Shown here in pieces: positions 1 to 7,249 of a stretch of 64,000 nucleotides of DNA (positions are counted from its first letter, which is position 1; each line of letters opens with the position of its first letter). The position numbers and the translations under genes are program-made. The notes under the pieces were generated by a model, which saw only the letters and a program-made list of their open reading frames with translations, was not told the origin of the DNA and ran no database searches. Source of the DNA: Comamonas composti DSM 21721 (GTDB taxonomy: Bacteria; Pseudomonadota; Gammaproteobacteria; Burkholderiales; Burkholderiaceae_C); contig NZ_AUCQ01000006.1 in the NCBI RefSeq assembly GCF_000429845.1, forward strand, positions 248,001 through 312,000, read 5' to 3'.

Positions 1-401
1 CCGGCCACGCCAGCCAGGGGCGCCTGGTCCTGCCCGCCTGGGACGACAGCCGCGTCACCGACCCCGACGAATGCGTGGTCATCTCCCACAACTGGGACGA
101 GCTGCGCCGCTTCATGTGGGACTATGTGGGCATTGTGCGCACCGACAAACGGCTGGAGCGCGCGGCCCACAGGATTGCACTGCTGCAGGGCGAGATCGCC
201 GAGTTCTATGCGAACTTTCACGTCTCGCGCGATCTGCTGGAGCTGCGCAACCTGGTGCAGGTCGCGGACCTCATCGTGCGTTCGGCCCAGCTGCGGCGCG
301 AAAGCCGGGGCCTGCACTTCAGCCGCGACTGGCCCCGGACATCCGCTCCTGCAGCGCCCACCATCGTCGTGCCGCCTACCGCAAAGGCCTTCAAGCCATG
401 A
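1..401 (+). CDS. nadB: L-aspartate oxidase, C-terminal part (cut by window edge)
   Basis: Only the C-terminal portion is present, read from base 3. NadB oxidises L-aspartate to iminoaspartate, the first step of de novo NAD synthesis, with FAD. The visible part is the helical C-terminal domain with the family signatures [12 protein letters not shown] (here [16 protein letters not shown]), WDYVGIVRT and ESRGLH. The stop TGA overlaps the queE start (ATGA). Its pathway partner nadA lies 17 kb away on the other strand, so the two are not in one operon here. The N-terminal FAD domain is outside the window. Confidence 0.9.
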   Translation, partial: GHASQGRLVLPAWDDSRVTDPDECVVISHNWDELRRFMWDYVGIVRTDKRLERAAHRIALLQGEIAEFYANFHVSRDLLELRNLVQVADLIVRSAQLRRESRGLHFSRDWPRTSAPAAPTIVVPPTAKAFKP

Positions 402-1045
402 GCTATAGCGTCAGGGAAATCTTCTACACCCTGCAGGGCGAAGGCGGACAGGCCGGCATGGCCGCCGTGTTCTGCCGCTTTGCGGGCTGCAACCTCTGGA
501 GCGGCCGCGAGCAAGACCGCAGCGGTGCCGTCTGCCAGTTCTGCGATACCGACTTCGTGGGCACGGACGGCAGCCTTGGCGGCAAGTATGCGCATGCCGC
601 GCTGCTGGCCGCGCAGATCGAAGCCCAATGGCCGGCCGGCGATGCGCCCGAAGCCGGCCACCGCCTGGTCGTGCTCACGGGCGGCGAGCCCTTGCTGCAG
701 GTCGACGAGGACTTGATCGCGGCCCTGCACGCGCGGCGCTTTCGGATTGCCGTCGAGACCAACGGCAGCCTGGCCGCCCCGCCGGGCCTGGACTGGATCT
801 GCGTAAGCCCCAAGGCCGGCGCGCCCTGGGTGCAGCAAGAAGGCCAGGAGCTCAAGCTGGTCTGGCCCCAGCCCGGCTTCGAGCTGGATGCCATGGCCAG
901 CACCGGCCGCTTTGCCCAGCGCTTTCTGCAGCCCATGGATGGACCCGCGCAGGCCCACAACATCCAGGCCTGCATAGACGCCTGCATGGCCGATCCGCGC
1001 TGGCGCCTGAGCCTGCAAACCCACAAGATCAGCGGCATTCGCTGA
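398..1045 (+). CDS. queE: 7-carboxy-7-deazaguanine synthase (radical SAM)
   Basis: A 215-residue protein starting [16 protein letters not shown]. It converts 6-carboxytetrahydropterin to 7-carboxy-7-deazaguanine in queuosine synthesis. The cluster-binding cysteines are C31, C46 and C49, giving a CX14CX2C spacing rather than the standard radical-SAM CX3CX2C; this expanded spacing is known from the Burkholderia multivorans enzyme. The substrate-binding stretch [10 protein letters not shown] and the SPKAG motif follow. The start overlaps the nadB stop by ATGA, and queD follows 20 bp downstream, so translation of the three is probably coupled. Confidence 0.95.
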   Translation: MSYSVREIFYTLQGEGGQAGMAAVFCRFAGCNLWSGREQDRSGAVCQFCDTDFVGTDGSLGGKYAHAALLAAQIEAQWPAGDAPEAGHRLVVLTGGEPLLQVDEDLIAALHARRFRIAVETNGSLAAPPGLDWICVSPKAGAPWVQQEGQELKLVWPQPGFELDAMASTGRFAQRFLQPMDGPAQAHNIQACIDACMADPRWRLSLQTHKISGIR

Positions 1046-1065
1046 GCCACCGCTTTTTTGTCTCC

Positions 1066-1452
1066 ATGCTGTTCACCATCTCCCAGCGTTTTTTCTTTGA
1101 TGCGGCCCACACGCTGCGCCGCGAAATCGAGGCCGAAGGCAGCCGCCGCATTCACGGCCACACCTACCACGCCGAAGTCTTTCTGAGCGGCAGCCGCGAT
1201 GCGGCCACGGGCATGGTGCTGGACCTCGGCTTTTTGCGCCAGGCCCTTGCCGAGGTGCGCGAGCGCCTGGACCATCACATGCTCGACGAGGTGCCCGACC
1301 TGGGCACACCCACGCTGGAGAACCTGTGCCTGTTCATCGCACACGCCCTGCCCGAGCCGCTGCGCGAGCAGCTCACGCGCGTACGTGTCTGGCGTGAAGC
1401 CCTGGGCGATGCCTGCGAACTCGACTGCCGCAGCCCCGGCGCCCGCACATAA
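1066..1452 (+). CDS. queD: 6-carboxytetrahydropterin synthase family protein
   Basis: A 128-residue COG0720 protein next to queE, so it most likely supplies 6-carboxytetrahydropterin for queuosine. Zinc ligands are in FDAAH (near residue 15) and HGHTY; the Asp-His pair is in ERLDHHMLDE and a late Glu in VWREAL. The usual QueD motif CxxxHGH reads SRRIHGH here: the catalytic Cys position is Ser (codon AGC). Either activity is altered or another residue takes over. Gene assignment rests on context and fold family. Confidence 0.85.
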   Translation: MLFTISQRFFFDAAHTLRREIEAEGSRRIHGHTYHAEVFLSGSRDAATGMVLDLGFLRQALAEVRERLDHHMLDEVPDLGTPTLENLCLFIAHALPEPLREQLTRVRVWREALGDACELDCRSPGART

Positions 1453-1479
1453 AAAATGCCCCGTAGAGACTACGGGGCA
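1451..1479 (-). terminator. Rho-independent terminator (minus strand)
   Basis: A perfect 10-bp stem (1457-1466 with 1470-1479, loop AGA) is followed on the minus strand by a run of six T (1456-1451). It therefore serves the porin gene that converges from the right, and it overlaps the last codons of queD. On the plus strand no T run follows. Confidence 0.8.
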
Positions 1480-1564
1480 AAGCAGCGGCTGATCCAGGTT
1501 CATGGCTTCCCCACCAGAGAGCTAAAACCTTGCAGCCAAAAACATTTGATGCGGCATTCTGAGA

Positions 1565-1676
1565 CTCTCCCCCCTGGGAGAGCAGGGCCCGGGAGGCAGA
1601 CGCAGCCCCGAGGCATCAGGCAAGGGCCGCCCCGCAGCGAAGATGCCGCCCCCCTCCCGCTTGCGAGAGAGGGGAA
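1565..1676. repeat. GC-rich imperfect palindromes in the queD-porin spacer
   Basis: The convergent spacer carries two short imperfect palindromes, one around 1567-1585 (CTCCCCCCTGGGAGAG) and one around 1650-1672 (CCCCTCCCGCTTGCGAGAG then AGGGG). Similar CCCTCTCC-type palindromes occur near 59335-59360. They look like dispersed extragenic palindromes; no gene is seen here. Confidence 0.35.
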
Positions 1677-1702
1677 GCCGCGCAGCAGCTCAGGGGTCGC
1701 TG

Positions 1703-2731
1703 TTAGAAGCTATGACGCAGCCCGATCTCGTAGCCCGTCATGTTCTTGCCCTTGTTGGGCGTGGGGCTCAGCGACGAGCCCAGCTTGCGCGAGGCATTGT
1801 CGTCATTGCTCATATGGGCCACGGCCGCATAGATCTCCGTGCGCTTGGAGAGCTTGTAGCCATAGCCCAGAGCCAGGCGCTGGGAATCGGCCTCGTCGGC
1901 CTTCTTGTCCTTGTACATGCTGTAGGCCGCGCGCAGCTCGCCCGCGCCCAGGGGCACCTTGACACCCACGCTGTACAGATCCACGCGCTTGTTGTTGCCG
2001 CGATCCGAGGCGATCAGCAGCATGGGCGTGAAGGCGCCGAACTTGTAGGAAGCGCCCAGGTTGTAGGTCTTGTAGTCCACACCCGTGGAGACCGTGCCGC
2101 CGCGCACGATTTCATAGGCAGCCGCCACATCCAGAGGACCATTGGCATAGCCCAGGCGCAAACCGGTGGCGCTGGCCAGGCTGTTGCTGCCCTCCTTCTC
2201 GCCAAAGCTGTGGCTCAGTTGCCCATACACACCGCCCATCTTGGGCAGCAGGTAGCTGACGCCATTGGAGAAGCGCTTGGGGTTGGAGCCCTCGGCCGTA
2301 CCTGCAGCCGATCCGCTGACCAGGTTGTGGCCGTTGATGGCGCCCATGCCGGTGTCGCCAAAGGCATGGAAATTCTCGAGATTCTGGTAGGCCGGAGTCT
2401 TGTCGCGGCCCAGGCGCACTTCACCGAAGTTGCCCATCAGGCTCACGGTGGAGCGGCGATCGAACTTGAAGCCGCCCGAGGTACCGTCATCTATGCTCAG
2501 GCCGCCTTCAAGCCAGAAACCTGCCTTGAGCCCGCTGCCCAGATCCTCCACACCGCGAAAGCCCAGACGGCTGCTTGCGTTGCCGCCCGAAGCCAGGCCG
2601 GTCACGCTTTTGTCCGAGGTGGAGATACGGGCCACGGAAGCATCGGCCACGCCAAAAATGGTCACCGAGCTTTGGGCCGAAGCGGCAGCCGCGAGCGTCA
2701 TGGCGGCAAGGGCAAGAAGAGTTCGTTTCAT
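1703..2731 (-). CDS. Outer-membrane porin, Omp32/OmpC-like
   Basis: A 342-residue Gram-negative porin. The ATG at 2731 starts MKRTLLALAAM with a signal peptide ending ASA before QSSVTIFG, the typical first beta-strand of betaproteobacterial porins. The chain ends GLRHSF with the C-terminal Phe used for BAM-dependent insertion. It should form a trimeric 16-strand general diffusion channel, often anion selective in Comamonadaceae. It is monocistronic, with its terminator at 1451-1479. An in-frame TTG four codons upstream is a less likely start. Confidence 0.92.
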   Translation of the reverse strand: MKRTLLALAAMTLAAAASAQSSVTIFGVADASVARISTSDKSVTGLASGGNASSRLGFRGVEDLGSGLKAGFWLEGGLSIDDGTSGGFKFDRRSTVSLMGNFGEVRLGRDKTPAYQNLENFHAFGDTGMGAINGHNLVSGSAAGTAEGSNPKRFSNGVSYLLPKMGGVYGQLSHSFGEKEGSNSLASATGLRLGYANGPLDVAAAYEIVRGGTVSTGVDYKTYNLGASYKFGAFTPMLLIASDRGNNKRVDLYSVGVKVPLGAGELRAAYSMYKDKKADEADSQRLALGYGYKLSKRTEIYAAVAHMSNDDNASRKLGSSLSPTPNKGKNMTGYEIGLRHSF

Positions 2732-3041
2732 GCTAGTCAACAAAGGTTGTATTCATTGAGAGCCCTGGCAACCCGGCTGTGGGCCATGTCCAGGGACTGC
2801 TGCGATTACACGTAATTCACATGACAAATAAGTGAAATCACGGGATTGACAGAAAAACAACTACCCATGCAATCCATGGCCTTGCATGCCACTTTTGCGG
2901 TTTTGTTCCAGGCCCCAGCAGGCCATGGGGCTGCTGCATATAGACTTGCGCACCAGGCACAAGAGCGTGCTTACGCCCTGAGAGCGTGTTCACGTTCTAA
3001 AAGGCTCAAGCCCCTGCATAACGAATCCACAGAGACACACC
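2732..3041. other. Divergent spacer between porin and panD
   Basis: A 310-bp spacer that should hold the porin and panD promoters. A TTGACA hexamer lies at 2846-2851 on the plus strand, but no convincing -10 box is at the right distance. The right half holds two tip-like fragments of the MITE family, at about 2963-2975 and 2982-2997. No gene seen. Confidence 0.5.
2982..2997. repeat. MITE tip remnant
   Basis: The sequence GAGCGTGTTCACGTTC matches the two ends of the 267-bp element fused tip to tip. It is flanked by TGA on the left and TAA on the right, so no exact target duplication remains. A further partial tip lies just upstream at 2963-2975. Confidence 0.5.
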
Positions 3042-3422
3042 ATGTTCCGTACCCTGCTCAAGTCCAAGATCCACCGCGTCAAGACCACACATTGCGAACT
3101 GCACTACGAAGGCTCCTGCGCCATCGATGAAGACCTGCTCGACGCAGCCAACATCTGCGAAAACGAACAAGTCCATATCTGGAACGTAGACAACGGCGAG
3201 CGCTTCGTCACCTATGCGATCAAGGGCGAACGCGGCAGCGGCATGATCTCGGTCAACGGCTCAGCCGCGCGCCGTGCGGCCGTGGGCGATTTGCTCATCA
3301 TTGCGGCCTTTGCTCAGGTGCATGAAAAAGACGTTCCCGCCCATCAGCCCCAGTTGGTATTCGTGAACGAGGCCAACCGCCAGGTGGAGTTGCGCCACCA
3401 TGTCCCGACCCAGAAGGTGTAA
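3042..3422 (+). CDS. panD: Aspartate 1-decarboxylase
   Basis: A 126-residue pyruvoyl enzyme making beta-alanine for pantothenate. The self-cleavage site is visible as Gly24-Ser25 in HYEGSCAI; Ser25 becomes the pyruvoyl group. Length and the NGSAAR and GD motifs fit the family. It is far from panB/panC (18957-20711) and panE-like (47863-48888), so the pathway is scattered in this genome. Confidence 0.95.
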   Translation: MFRTLLKSKIHRVKTTHCELHYEGSCAIDEDLLDAANICENEQVHIWNVDNGERFVTYAIKGERGSGMISVNGSAARRAAVGDLLIIAAFAQVHEKDVPAHQPQLVFVNEANRQVELRHHVPTQKV

Positions 3423-3471
3423 GAACGCGGACTAAGAGCACCTTCACCCGACTTTCCCCCTGGAGACCTTC

Positions 3472-3831
3472 ATGCCCCATCTTTATGTGGAGTACACCGA
3501 CAACCTCGCCGGCCTGCCGGGCCGCGAACTGCTGACCGCCCTCAATGCCGTGGTCTGCGCCCATCCCAGCATTCAGGATGAGGCCGACGTCAAGGCCCGC
3601 CTGCTGCGTATCAGCGATTTCGAGATCGGCACCAGCCCCGCGAACCGCGGCTTTGTGCATGTGCAATTGCGCCTGCTCGCAGGCCGCAGCGATGCCGCCA
3701 AGAAAGAGCTCTCCGACGCCATGGCCGAGGTGCTGCACCGGCTCACGCCCCAGCCCGCCGGGATCATGGTCCAGCTCAGCGTGGAGATTGCAGACATGGA
3801 CAAGCCCTGCTACTACAAGGGTCGGCTGTAG
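3472..3831 (+). CDS. 5-carboxymethyl-2-hydroxymuconate isomerase family protein
   Basis: A 119-residue CHMI/tautomerase-superfamily protein beginning MPHLYVEYT, so Pro is the first residue after Met removal, the catalytic base of this superfamily. It lies 49 bp after panD with a GGAG-type ribosome site (CTGGAGACC). CHMI acts in homoprotocatechuate (hpc) degradation, but no hpc genes are nearby, so the true substrate is uncertain. Confidence 0.8.
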   Translation: MPHLYVEYTDNLAGLPGRELLTALNAVVCAHPSIQDEADVKARLLRISDFEIGTSPANRGFVHVQLRLLAGRSDAAKKELSDAMAEVLHRLTPQPAGIMVQLSVEIADMDKPCYYKGRL

Positions 3832-4441
3832 CAGCACCCCGGGCTCGCCCCGCTGCGCGCGCCCTGTCTTTTCGCCTCTGGGACAGTGGCGCGCCAGCCG
3901 TCATCTTTGAACCTGCGCCGGCCATGGGCATCCGAGCCATGGCGCGACGCCTTTTCATCAGCGTGAGCAAGAGACAAGAAAATCTGCCGCTTTTTCTCTT
4001 GACCGCTCCGACAACGCTCTTCAGATACAGGCTCCGCCGTCATGGAGATTGCGCTCCCCAGGAGCACTGGTATACGCCCAGAATGGCCCGGGCTGTGACA
4101 TCTATCTAAATCCAGAGCCAGGCATCACGCTTCCTCCATTGGACTTTCTCCAATTCCCATGGCTTCCACACTTGGCCTTCTGCCACCCGGTCAATAAACA
4201 TAAATCTAGATTTCCATTTTTCTGGAAAGACCATCTGATATATCGAAAGCCTAAGCAAAGCAGGCGTGAACACAGACATTCACACCTGATTGCAGCATTC
4301 CTCCTGAATTTCAAAGACTCCGGGTTGCAAGCCTTTGAATTCATTGAATTAAAAATTGTTCACTTGGAATATTGAACGCCTCCCTATAGTGTGAGTGCCT
4401 TGCTTATGCGCAGCGATTCCATCACTTTCCAAGGGAGATAC
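3832..4441. other. Spacer marking the left edge of an AT-rich island
   Basis: No convincing gene. Base composition changes from GC-rich to clearly AT-rich near 4090, just before hcp, which suggests a horizontally acquired segment. The AT-rich composition runs to about 7080. No integrase, tRNA or flanking direct repeat was seen at the boundary. Confidence 0.5.
4362..4390 (+). promoter_or_regulatory. Possible hcp promoter
   Basis: A TATAGT -10-like hexamer at 4385-4390 has ACTTGG 17 nt upstream (4362-4367). It lies 51 bp before the hcp start. The call is by eye only. Confidence 0.3.
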
Positions 4442-4924
4442 ATGGCACAAGACATATTCTTAAAGCTGACCGGTATTTCCGGAGAGGCGCAGGATGCAAA
4501 CCATCAAGGTGAGATTGAAGTCATCAGCTGGGCATGGGAGATAAGTCAAGAATCATCCATGCACACTGGCAGTGGTGGCGGTGCCGGCAAGGCGACAGTC
4601 AGCGATCTTTTCTTCGACCATTACCTAGATCGAGCCAGCCCCAATCTGCTGAAATACTGTTTAACCGGCAAACATATAGAAACAGCAACCCTCATCGTGC
4701 GAAAAGCAGGTGGAAGCCCTCTCGAATACCTGAAGATCACAATGGGCGATGTCATCGTGACCGGGGTCATGCCAGTTTCAGTCAACACGATGCGACTGCC
4801 GCGAGAAACCGTCAGTCTGTCCTTTGCACGTGTGAAGCAGGAATACACCATCCAGAACGCCCAGGGCGGCTGCGGTGGCACGGTATCGGCAGTGTTCGAT
4901 ATCAAGAAAAACTGCGAAATTTAG
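4442..4924 (+). CDS. hcp: Hcp, type VI secretion tube protein
   Basis: A 160-residue Hcp family protein (MAQDIFLKLTGISGEA). Hexameric Hcp rings form the inner T6SS tube and also carry effectors in their lumen. Family signatures are GEIEVISWAWE, SSMHTGSGGGAGKATVSDL, TGKHIETATLIVRKAGG and EYLKITMGDVIVTGV. The start at 4442 is supported by AAGGGAG eight bases upstream; the frame is open further upstream without such a site. No sheath, baseplate, VgrG or ClpV genes are in the window, so this is an orphan Hcp, probably paired with the amidase that starts 10 bp downstream. Confidence 0.93.
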   Translation: MAQDIFLKLTGISGEAQDANHQGEIEVISWAWEISQESSMHTGSGGGAGKATVSDLFFDHYLDRASPNLLKYCLTGKHIETATLIVRKAGGSPLEYLKITMGDVIVTGVMPVSVNTMRLPRETVSLSFARVKQEYTIQNAQGGCGGTVSAVFDIKKNCEI

Positions 4925-4934
4925 TGAGGCGCTC

Positions 4935-5555
4935 ATGCTGTACATCACCAAAGACGGTCTTGTTGATGCCACAAAAATCATTATCAAGATTTTTCCACGA
5001 ATCGAACGTGGAACAATGAATGCAGTCAATGGAATTGTGGTTCACCAAACTGGTGCTCCCATGGCATCGAGTACTTTCCATTCCTATTCGGACCTAAAAA
5101 TAACACCAAATGGCGCACATTTTTTAATTGACAAGAATGGCACCATATATCAGACAGCATCGCTTTATAGAGTCACCAATCATGTTGGATTGATGCAGTC
5201 TCGCTGTTTGAACACCAAAAAGTGCACGCCAACTGAACTAAAGCATGCGCAGATTTTGATGACTAAAAAGCCCTTCATAGCAGCAGTGGAGGCTTTGCAT
5301 AAAAGTGAAGAACAAAAAATTTGGCCCGACCGGTATCCTTCCAATGCCGACTCCATAGGCATAGAGTGCGTTGGCGAAGCTCCAGGGGATCCGAAAAAAG
5401 AAGTCTATGTCCCATTAACCGATGCACAACAAGATTCTCTAAAATGGTTAATCAAAGAACTTGTAGAAACATTGGGTGTTTCCATGCAAGAAGTCTATAG
5501 ACATCCAGAAATTGGAAGAAAAAATGCAACCGAAGCGAGAACGGCACAATGGTAA
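4935..5555 (+). CDS. Zinc N-acetylmuramoyl-L-alanine amidase-like protein, probable T6SS effector
   Basis: A 206-residue Amidase_2/PGRP-like protein without signal peptide. It would cut the bond between N-acetylmuramic acid and L-alanine of peptidoglycan. Likely metal and active-site residues are H37 (VVHQTG), H83 (NHVG), E144 (SIGIEC) and the C-terminal block with H190, K196 and E200. The start follows GTGAGG closely, 10 bp after hcp. Absence of a secretion signal, position after hcp and the following secreted proteins argue for delivery through Hcp. Its last 7 bp overlap the next gene. Best guess is a bacteriolytic antibacterial effector; activity is not proven. Confidence 0.85.
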   Translation: MLYITKDGLVDATKIIIKIFPRIERGTMNAVNGIVVHQTGAPMASSTFHSYSDLKITPNGAHFLIDKNGTIYQTASLYRVTNHVGLMQSRCLNTKKCTPTELKHAQILMTKKPFIAAVEALHKSEEQKIWPDRYPSNADSIGIECVGEAPGDPKKEVYVPLTDAQQDSLKWLIKELVETLGVSMQEVYRHPEIGRKNATEARTAQW

Positions 5556-5980
5556 GTTATAAAAATATTTTATTCACCCTCATTGCAGTTCTTTGTTTTT
5601 CCTCTCCGTCCCAGGCAACAGCAAGGAAAATCAATAATATAATCATTATTGAATCTGGATTAAATGCCAATCCAGAAATAGAGTATTTAAACAAGGGATG
5701 CGCCCTTTTCAAACCGACTATTAAGCAAATTAAAAACTATCTTTCAAAAGCTTACCCTGCTCCTAAACAATTTGGTTTGCATGAGCGATGGAGCTCATGT
5801 TATGCAAGTGGAACTGCCGAATTCGAGAATTTTGGAACGATTAAATGGACAGTCGGATCTGGGGGAGAGGGTGCAATCAAGTGGAACAACGATGAATACT
5901 CCTATGTTTTTTACAAACATAATCGCTGGTTTGACCCCACAGCTTGCACCTATGGACTAGGTGATAAAGGTGAGTGCTGA
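5549..5980 (+). CDS. Secreted Cys-rich protein, putative amidase immunity protein (copy 1)
   Basis: A 143-residue protein with an N-terminal signal peptide (residues 1-23, ending PSQA). It overlaps the amidase gene by 7 bp, so the two are translationally coupled. The mature part has four Cys (51, 84, 133, 143) likely to form two disulfides in the periplasm, where an incoming amidase would act. Core blocks shared with the next two genes are HERWSSCY, SGTA, W, SGG, DPTACTYGLG and a terminal KGEC. I do not recognise the family by name; immunity is inferred from position, secretion and duplication. AT-rich like its neighbours. Confidence 0.8.
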   Translation: MVSYKNILFTLIAVLCFSSPSQATARKINNIIIIESGLNANPEIEYLNKGCALFKPTIKQIKNYLSKAYPAPKQFGLHERWSSCYASGTAEFENFGTIKWTVGSGGEGAIKWNNDEYSYVFYKHNRWFDPTACTYGLGDKGEC

Positions 5981-6093
5981 CAGCGGTCAATTTTAATTTT
6001 TTTAGGAAATTTCTTGAAATCACATGGAGAACAAGAGACTTTTAAAAAGGCAAATATTTCCGTATGAAAACTCAACCAAAATAATAGAAAAAA

Positions 6094-6522
6094 ATGGCAT
6101 CACATAGAAAACTCCTATTAGCATCTACTGCGGCAGCATGCTTATTTACGACATTCCAGGCAACAGCCAGACAAATAAAAAGCATAAAGATTTTAGAATA
6201 CGGAATAAATGCCAACCCAGAAATAAAGGAGTTAAACAAGGAATGCCTTCTTTTCAAGCCGAGCATCAAGCAGGTTAAAAACTATCTTTTAAAAGCTTAC
6301 TCTGCACCTCGACGACTAAGCCATGAGCGATGGAGCTCATGTTACACAAGTGGGACTGCTGAATTCGAAGATTTTGGAAAAATCAACTGGACGATAGGAT
6401 CGGGAGGAACGGGCGCCATCGAGTGGAGTGAAGATGAGTATGTTTATATTTTTTACAAATACAATCGCTGGCTTGACCCTACGGCTTGCACCTATGGCCT
6501 GGGCGATAAAGGTGAGTGCTAA
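6094..6522 (+). CDS. Secreted Cys-rich protein, putative immunity paralogue (copy 2)
   Basis: A 142-residue paralogue of the 5549-5980 product. By eye about two thirds or more of the mature residues match, with the same four Cys and the end DPTACTYGLGDKGEC. The signal peptide (MASHRKLLLASTAAACLFTTFQATA) differs in sequence, so divergence is concentrated there and in the 40-80 region. It lies 113 bp after copy 1. Retained reading frame and cysteines suggest selection rather than decay. Confidence 0.78.
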   Translation: MASHRKLLLASTAAACLFTTFQATARQIKSIKILEYGINANPEIKELNKECLLFKPSIKQVKNYLLKAYSAPRRLSHERWSSCYTSGTAEFEDFGKINWTIGSGGTGAIEWSEDEYVYIFYKYNRWLDPTACTYGLGDKGEC

Positions 6523-6639
6523 AAGCAATATTTCCCAGAAAAACCCTATCCAGCATGGTATGAATACCATTCACAAAAGCATTAGGAACTTTCAGAAATC
6601 AACGCGTAAAAAAATAAACGACCACTCCCCAACGGATAA

Positions 6640-7077
6640 ATGAACATGTTATTCATTAAAGAAATTATATTTTTCTTGATTTCAGCGCTCTGCTTTATTG
6701 CCCCGTCCCAGGCAAGCTCCAAACAAGTCAATAATATAGTGATTCTTGAATCCGGAAGAAACTCCAGCCCTGAAATAGAGGATTTGAACAAGAGGTGCGC
6801 TCTTTTCAAACCTACAGTCAAGCAGATTGAGAATTTTTTTCTTAAAGCTGATCTTGTGCCTCGCCGATTCGGCGAGCATGAACGGTGGAGCTCATGTTAT
6901 GCAAGTGGAACCGCCTATTTCAACCATTTTGGAATCGCCGAGTGGACGATCAGATCAGGAGGAACTGGCTCAATCGAATGGTCTGAGGATGAAAACGCCT
7001 ATTTTTTTCACAAAAGCAATGGCTGGTTTGATCCCACAGCTTGCACCTATGGACTGGGTGGTAAAGGCGAGTGCTGA
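6640..7077 (+). CDS. Secreted Cys-rich protein, putative immunity paralogue (copy 3)
   Basis: A 145-residue third member of the tandem family, with a signal peptide ending PSQA and the same four mature Cys and C-terminal block. It is the most divergent in the middle (NHFGIAEWTIRSGG, FHKSNGWFDP). A second in-frame ATG two codons in is an alternative start. It lies 117 bp after copy 2 and is the last AT-rich gene of the island; GC-rich DNA resumes just after its stop. Confidence 0.78.
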   Translation: MNMLFIKEIIFFLISALCFIAPSQASSKQVNNIVILESGRNSSPEIEDLNKRCALFKPTVKQIENFFLKADLVPRRFGEHERWSSCYASGTAYFNHFGIAEWTIRSGGTGSIEWSEDENAYFFHKSNGWFDPTACTYGLGGKGEC

Positions 7078-7249
7078 CAACTCTCTTTTTCAGGTCTTGC
7101 AGGCAATGCTCAGCCGGCATGCGCAGGCATTACGCTGATGCACTGGCCGCCATGTGGTGATCTGCCGCGCGCCAGTCCGGCCTGAGGGTCCGGCACGCTT
7201 TTCCCCCGGGCCTGCAAGGCGCTGCGGCATGCAATACAGTGCTGCGACC

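Noticed and set aside
4049..4375. Open frame just before hcp
   Set aside because: No signal, no ribosome site and mixed composition across the GC/AT boundary; the hcp promoter region is a better explanation.
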